Shown: piece after piece, positions 58,461-64,000 of the stretch
How positions within the stretch are numbered: the stretch's first letter is position 1
Layout of the letters: every line of letters starts with the position of its first letter
Assembly (NCBI RefSeq): GCF_024166365.1
Contig: NC_064825.1
Coordinates: 106,344,480-106,408,479 of the forward strand
DNA: 64,000 nucleotides
Reading direction: 5' to 3'
DNA from: Elephas maximus indicus
Taxonomy: Eukaryota > Chordata > Mammalia > Proboscidea > Elephantidae
Notes under the pieces: model-generated
What the model was told of the DNA's origin: nothing
Database searches by the model: none
What the model saw: the letters and a program-made list of their open reading frames with translations, nothing else
Program-made: the position numbers and the translations under genes

Positions 58461-60579
58461 CTCCTTTGCATTATAAGTGTTTCAACATTGGGCCCAACAT
58501 ATGTAGCGATATTTAAAATGATGTTTATGGAAGTGACTTTACATTCATTTCTTAAAATGTAGCCTATTAAATTCTTCAATAATTGTAATCACTTTTCCTT
58601 TACCACTTTGACTCCTTTTCAGATGTGCTAACATAGACTTAGTCATACTCAGTATAAGTATTCTTTTGACATATAGCAGAACTATTTTCCAGAGAAGTTT
58701 AACTCAAGTGCTTAATATTCCTTTTTTTTTTTTTTTAACCTTTGTCTTTACAGAAAGCCAAGTTAAGCCCACTGTTATGTGACTAATCTGGTTGTTGTAA
58801 TCTGTGTAAATTTTATCCTCGCCACTGGACCACATAATTCACAAAATTCCTGCTCTTTATAGAATAAGCTTATTTCATATTTATAAATCTTTACTAATAA
58901 AAATTGTACTTTTTGATATGAAAAGGCAGAAGAACATGACTAAATCCACCCTTAGAGTCCTTTTTAATCATAGTATGATTCATTTGGTTTGATCCTGACA
59001 AAATAATATTTGAATTCATGTTGATATTACATGTACTTAAATCTCTGGGTATATATATTTGTCAACATTTTCATTAAAATGTGAATTTTGTGACCCAAAT
59101 TTAATTTTTAAAATAAATACATCTGATGACAAAATTTCAATTATATTTATCTGTTTCATTTATAAACAAAAATCGAAATATTTAAAGGAAATTGATCTGC
59201 ATGTGTGCATGTGTGTGTGTACACATCAAAATTTTGACTGAATGGCTTGGTCATTAAGCTTTTTTGCCAATTTAAAGAAGAGTAAACTTTAGAGAGAAAA
59301 TCTAACATCACACACAGCTTCTAATCATAGAACTGAGTGATGAGCGTATATTTTCAGATTCTTTTTGTTATAGTCATTAAAAAATATCAAGAAAATTAAA
59401 ATAAATGGCTTATGACTTCTAGTCCATTATGTGTTAAATTTTTATTTCCAGTAAAGATAATTCAAACTAAAATATATTATCTTCTCTGTCAAATTCTTTG
59501 AGAATTTTTTCCACTGACTTTATTCTTTTTAAAATTCTTTATAAAATTTATTCTTTATAAAATTCCAAAGGAAATACTGACAATTTTTCTAGATAATTCT
59601 GACATTATTTTTCCAATGATACAATAGATACTTGGGTTTGTTCTCCTTTAATTACTCTAATCTAAATGTTCTATCTCTTACTTAGAGATCATTATCAATG
59701 TGCTAAAAGTGGAGCTTGATTTAGATTATTAATTTAAATAGTTTACAGACTATTATTTGTAGCAGATTATGTGCCCACAAGGCCGAGTCAAAATTCCTAA
59801 TCAGTAAATACAGTAACTTAAGATAAAGTGTGGAGAGAATATGTAAAAATAAAAATTGCAATAAAATAGTTTTATAATATATGTCCTCCAACCAGGTAAC
59901 TCTTTGACTTCTTATTTGTTTAGCCATGAGACCTTTCAGAAAATAGTTAATTTATTCTTTCTACAATTTATCACTTTCTTTCTTTTTAATCTTAAATATT
60001 GTCTTATATCTACATGAATGATTTTTTAAATATTTTTATGAACTACTTTAAACCTAGATAATAGTTACTTAACGTACTTAGCTGTTATTTCACTGAGTCT
60101 GCAATCAACACATAAACAATTATAAGAGCTTGAAAGAAACTTCCTCAAAAGAAAATAATTTGAAACCATGAATGTCACGATTTCTTTTTTTTTCTTAGTA
60201 TTTCCAGTAATTTCTTACATTTTCACCAGAAATTCTTGAGGGAGTAGAAAAACATATAGATGGTCAAAAATACAAATAGTCAAATATGTAGCCAAAATGG
60301 GACAACACAATATACTGAATTTAAGAAAGATGTTTCAATGAAACATAAGCTGTCATACACTTTTTTAATTCAGTCATAGTGAATCTTTCCCTAAAAAGCA
60401 TCTTGACAAAGCCTGTTCTGCAAAACCCAAGAACGACTAATGGAACTGGAGAATATTCAGAGAGTAGCTCACTAAATATTTCAATACCAGTTAGTGCTAC
60501 TCTATAGTACCAACTCGATTCAAACATTTTTTGTTTTAAATTATTTAAAAGATTAAATTTCATTATTTTTCTCTTTCAA
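58461..60579. other. Unassigned AT-rich duplicated stretch
   Basis: Parallels 30,111-32,509; no gene or named repeat. Confidence 0.4.
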
Positions 60580-60715
60580 TGTTTATCCCAATCTTGGGAG
60601 ATAAACATTAATTTCCTTATTTTACAGGTGAGAAAATCTTAGCAAATAATTTTCCACAATTACCGAAAGCTAGAACGTTCTACTCTAATGCTCTGTGCAT
60701 TGATACACTATCTCA
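60580..60715 (-). repeat. MIR remnant, antisense
   Basis: 'cttgggagataaacattaat' and 'ttattttacaggtgagaaaa'. Paralogue of 32,510-32,660. Confidence 0.65.
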
Positions 60716-61120
60716 AGTGTCTGATGTGAGAAGGAAATTTCTTTGAAAAATAACTGTCTTTAATAAATAACCTAGTTTACCCACTTGTTTAGGAAATGAC
60801 ATGATTTTAAAAATGTCTTTTAATAAATAACAGATTTAATAAATAAAATAGTTAGCCCAATTAATTTGGGAATGACATGATTTTAACCAATAACTAAAAG
60901 TCTTTATCTTCCATTTGATTCTGCAGAGAGTGCTACTGACTCTTTATTCATTGTCTTGTCATTGTCTTAGGCGTCACTGCTGAGAAATCGTGCATTTCTG
61001 AAAAATCAGTATAAACATGGACTTAACATTCCTTTGAGTCACAATATTGTGCGTCCCTGTCTTAGAAAAACAAATTGTGATTTCATGAATATTTTCAAGT
61101 TTATTCCACGAAGTGTTAAC

Positions 61121-62072
61121 ATGAAAAATGACACAGAAGTCACCACATTTGTATTGAAGGGCTTCACAGACAATCTTGAGCTGCAGGTCATCTTCTTTTT
61201 TCTATTTCTAGCAATCTACCTCTTTACTGTGACAGGAAATTTAGGACTGGTTATATTGGTCATTGGGGATTCCCGGCTCCACATCCCCATGTACTATTTT
61301 CTGAGTGTGTTATCATTCTTGGATGCTTGCTATTCCTCAGTGATTACCCCAAATATGTTAATAGATTTTATGTCAAAGAATAAAGCCATTTCATTCCTTG
61401 GATGTGCGACACAAATGTTTCTCTCCGTTACTTTTGGGACTACAGAATGCTTTCTCTTGGCGGCCATGGCTTATGACCGCTATGTAGCAATCTACAACCC
61501 ACTTCTCTATTCAGTTAACATGTCACCCAGAGTCTTTGTGCCACTCATCACTGCTTCATATGTTGGTGGTATTTCACATGCTACTTTACACACGGTAGCA
61601 ACTTTTAGCCTCTCCTTCCGTGCATCCAATGAAATCAGACATGTCTTTTGTGATATCCCTCCACTCCTTGCTATCTCCTGTTCTGAAACTCACTTCAACC
61701 AGCTTCTGCTCATCTACGTTGTGGGTTCTGTTGAGATATTCACCATCCTGATTGTCCTGATCTCCTATGGTTTCATTTTGTTGGCCATTCTGAGAATGCA
61801 TTCTGCTGAAGGGAGAAGAAAAGTGTTTTCCACTTGTGGCTCTCACCTAACTGGAGTGTCAATTTACCATGGAACAATCCTCTGCACGTATGTCAGACCA
61901 AGTTTTGGCTAACGCTTTGGATCATAACATGATACCGTCTATATTCTACACCGTTGTGATACCCATGCTGAATCCCATTATCTACAGTTTGAGGAACAAA
62001 GATGTAAAAGAAGCAATGAAAAAAGTGTTTGGGAGAAATCAGTTTATCAGTACAGTATATTTTTATCACTAA
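61121..62072 (+). pseudogene. OR5T2-like olfactory receptor pseudogene (frameshift before TM7)
   Basis: Paralogue of the intact receptor at 33,055-33,999. The frame is open from [15 protein letters not shown] to [13 protein letters not shown] and then stops near 61,912. One extra base relative to the intact copy, in the codons for SSSYTLDH, shifts the frame. The missing TM7 segment ([19 protein letters not shown], then [16 protein letters not shown]) continues in the next frame to 62072. All other receptor motifs are intact, including [12 protein letters not shown] and [10 protein letters not shown], although one conserved Cys of the second extracellular loop reads Arg (SLSFRASN). An upstream ATG at 61034 extends the frame, but the family start is MKND at 61121. 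Loss of TM7 should abolish function; a single event suggests a young or possibly polymorphic loss. Confidence 0.9.
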
Positions 62073-62289
62073 AAATGAAATAAATTAGGAGTCATGGCCT
62101 ATGCCTTCATAGGAGGATGATGTGAAAAAGAATGAAATTTTTTGTTTCAGGTCATTAGTGTCTTTCTATTCTTCATAATTTTGAAATAAATGTCATAGTC
62201 AACCCTCAACCTATTTTAAAACATACAGAGAAACCGTGCCATCAATTTGCTTCTGATGTGTTTGTGCTGATACACATGCATATGTGCAG

Positions 62290-62370
62290 GTGCGCGTGGG
62301 CATATATACATATATATACACATACACCTAATGCTTCTGATATATATATGCACACACACACACAAATATG
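62290..62370. repeat. TA/CA microsatellite
   Basis: 'atacatatatatacacatac' and 'cacacacacacac' tracts. Paralogue of 34,232-34,275. Confidence 0.88.
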
Positions 62371-62461
62371 TGTATAAAATATTTTTTTAATGTATATTTT
62401 GTTCTCTTGCTTATAAATATATATTGGGATATGGAAAAAATAAAACATACTTATTTAGTAT

Positions 62462-62712
62462 GTTGTCACTGTCATTAGGTGCCATCGAGTCAGATCCCAC
62501 TCATAGTGACCATATATGTACAACAGAATGAAACACTGCCTGATGATGCACCATTCCCACAATCGATGTTATGCTTGAACCCGTTGTTGCAGTGCTGTGA
62601 CAATCCAACTCGTTGACGGTCTTTCTCTTTTTCACTGACCCTCTGCTAAGCATGATGCCCTTCTCAGGGACTGATCCCTCTTGATAGCATGTACTACTCA
62701 TGTTATTTGAAG
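62462..62712 (-). mobile_element. RTE LINE 3' end, antisense
   Basis: 'gtcattaggtgccatcgagt', 'acaacagaatgaaacactgc', 'actgatccctcttgatagca'. Paralogue of 34,366-34,610. Confidence 0.88.
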
Positions 62713-62717
62713 ACCGT

Positions 62718-62810
62718 TCATGCTGGCCATAATGGCCTAGGATAGTGAGGATATTTGCAACCTCCTTCTTTACATGGTGGTGGTGTCTCCACAGATCTGT
62801 CTTCTGCTTG
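62718..62810 (+). pseudogene. OR8J-like splinter, second copy
   Basis: Paralogue of the splinter at 34,621-34,716, again sandwiched between antisense RTE pieces at 62,462-62,712 and 62,811-64,000. It matches the 'ctggccataatggcc' and 'tacatggtggtggt' parts of the OR8J IL2 region. The 3' receptor fragment expected downstream would lie beyond the window. Confidence 0.7.
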
Positions 62811-64000
62811 TTGGTGTTGTTGTTAGATGCCATCAAGACTTATAGCAACCCTATGTGCAAGAAGCACTAACCTTCTACTTTACCAAGCATGGTGTCTTCT
62901 CCAGGGAATGATCCCTCCTGATAATATGTCCAAATTAGCCTCAGCATTCTTGCTTCTAAGGAGCATTCTGGTTGTACTTTTCCAAGACAGATTTGCTCAT
63001 TCTTTTGGCAACAGCAAAATTCAAAGACTTCAATTCTTTTATCTACCTAATTCATCGTGCATCTTTTGCTTGCATAAGAGGCTATTGAAAACGCGATGGC
63101 TTTCATCAGGTGCACCTTAGTCTTCGAGGTGACATCTTTGCTTTTTAACACTTCAAAGAGGTCTTTCCCAGCAGATTTGCTCAATGCAATGGGTCTTTTG
63201 ATTTCTTCGTAAGCATTGATAGTGAATCCAAGCAAAATGAAATTTTTGACAACTTTATTCTTTTCTCCCTTTATCATGATATTGCTTATTGGTCCAGATA
63301 TAAAAATTTTTGTTTTCTTTATGTTGAAGCGCAATTCATACTGAAGGCTGTGGTCTTTCATTTTCATCAGTAAGTGCTTAAGGTTCTCTTCAATTTCAGC
63401 AAAAGGCTGTGTCATCTGCATAATGTAGGTTATTAATGAATCTTCCTCCTATCCTGATGCTGTGTTTTTTTTTTTCTTATAATCTGGGTTCTCAGATTAT
63501 TTGTTCAGCATACAGACTGAATAAGTATGGTGAAAGGATACAACCCTGAAGCATACCTTTCCTGACTTGAAACCATGCCCCTTGTTCTGTCCAAACAATG
63601 GCCTCTTGTTCTATGCACAGATTCCTCACGAGCACAATAAAGGCCCTGGAATTCCTATTCTTCCTAAAGTTATCCATAATTTGTTATGGTTCACTCAGTA
63701 GAAGGCCTTTGCATACTCAATAAAGCACAGGTAAACATCTTTCAGGTATTCTCTGCTTTCAGTCAGGGTCTGTCTGACATCAGCAATGATATCCCTGGTT
63801 CCATGTCCATTTCTGAATACAACTTGAATTTCTGGCAGTTCTCTTTCAATGTATTACTGCAGCTGCTTTTGAATGATATTCAGCAAAGTTTTACTTGAGT
63901 TTTATATTAATGATAATGTTTGATAATTTCCACATTTGTTGTTATCACCTTTCTTTGGAATAGGCATAACAATGGATCTCTTCCAGTCAATTGGCCAGGT
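62811..64000 (-). mobile_element. RTE LINE, antisense, running off the window
   Basis: Antisense codons include LKHLLMKMKDHSLQYELRFN, PISNIMIKGEKNK and NFILLGFTIN, then the YADD and FIDYAKAFD regions, up to the segment coding for WPIDWKRSI at the window edge. Many stops. Paralogue of 34,717-35,948. Confidence 0.88.

Larger units (their letters stand above)
56907..64000. repeat. Segmental duplication 2, copy b (OR5T frameshift block)
   Basis: Colinear with 28,535-35,948 and running off the window inside an antisense RTE. It begins within about a dozen bases of the end of duplication 3 copy b, so the two blocks are nearly contiguous here. Outside the OR, SINE, MIR and RTE features it is unassigned AT-rich DNA. 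Confidence 0.88.

Noticed and set aside
61586-61846. 86-aa minus-strand frame antisense to OR5T
   Set aside because: Antisense shadow of the receptor; no independent support.

Overview
The window is mammalian nuclear DNA from an olfactory receptor (OR) cluster. It is AT-rich and dominated by interspersed repeats, and its only host genes are single-exon OR sequences. The repeats point to an afrotherian, most likely a paenungulate (elephant, sirenian or hyrax): many AfroSINE-type SINEs ending in the 'cgactcatagcgacc' head region, an RTE/BovB-like LINE whose 3' end reads 'cacctaacaacaac', and MaLR-like LTRs with an afrotherian-looking sequence. This taxonomic call rests on remembered repeat families, not on a search.

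Six OR loci or remnants are present. Four are OR5T-type: minus strand at 5.4-6.4 kb and 20.1-21.1 kb, plus strand at 33.1-34.0 kb and 61.1-62.1 kb. Two are OR8J-type: a shattered relic at 34.6-36.7 kb (with a partial twin at 62.7 kb) and an open but internally deleted copy at 50.7-51.6 kb. Only the receptor at 33,055-33,999 (314 aa) looks functional. The other three OR5T copies each carry one or two small frameshifts, and the OR8J copy lacks the TM1-TM2 region. From memory, OR5T and OR8J genes also neighbour each other in the human 11q12 OR cluster.

The layout is a set of old segmental duplications. Block 4.7-13.0 kb is paralogous to 19.4-26.1 kb (minus-strand OR5T plus flanks). Block 28.5-35.9 kb is paralogous to 56.9-64.0 kb (plus-strand OR5T, RTE, OR8J splinter). 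Block 36.4-42.1 kb is paralogous to 51.4-56.9 kb (OR8J 3' end and downstream DNA). Repeats found in both members of a pair pre-date the duplication and those found in one member post-date it, so the paralogues act as empty-site controls for several insertions.

Region by region: 0.1-4.7 kb is an L1 interrupted by a complete MaLR-like element and RTE pieces; 4.7-13.0 kb is OR5T pseudogene block 1; 13.2-17.2 kb is L1, MaLR-like and RTE debris; 19.4-26.1 kb is OR5T pseudogene block 2; 26.1-26.8 kb is an ERVL pol fossil; 26.8-28.5 kb is unassigned; 28.5-36.7 kb holds the intact OR5T and the RTE-split OR8J relic; 36.7-42.1 kb is OR8J downstream DNA with LTRs; 42.1-46.5 kb is repeats and an LTR-like stretch; 46.5-49.7 kb is a near full-length RTE flanked by a target-site duplication; 49.8-50.3 kb is a solo LTR; 50.7-56.9 kb is OR8J and its flank; 56.9-64.0 kb is OR5T pseudogene, OR8J splinter and RTE. 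No tRNA or rRNA gene, CRISPR array, operon or prokaryotic feature was seen. I found no clearly new biological system; the most unusual items are the composite repeat junctions and one perfect palindrome.
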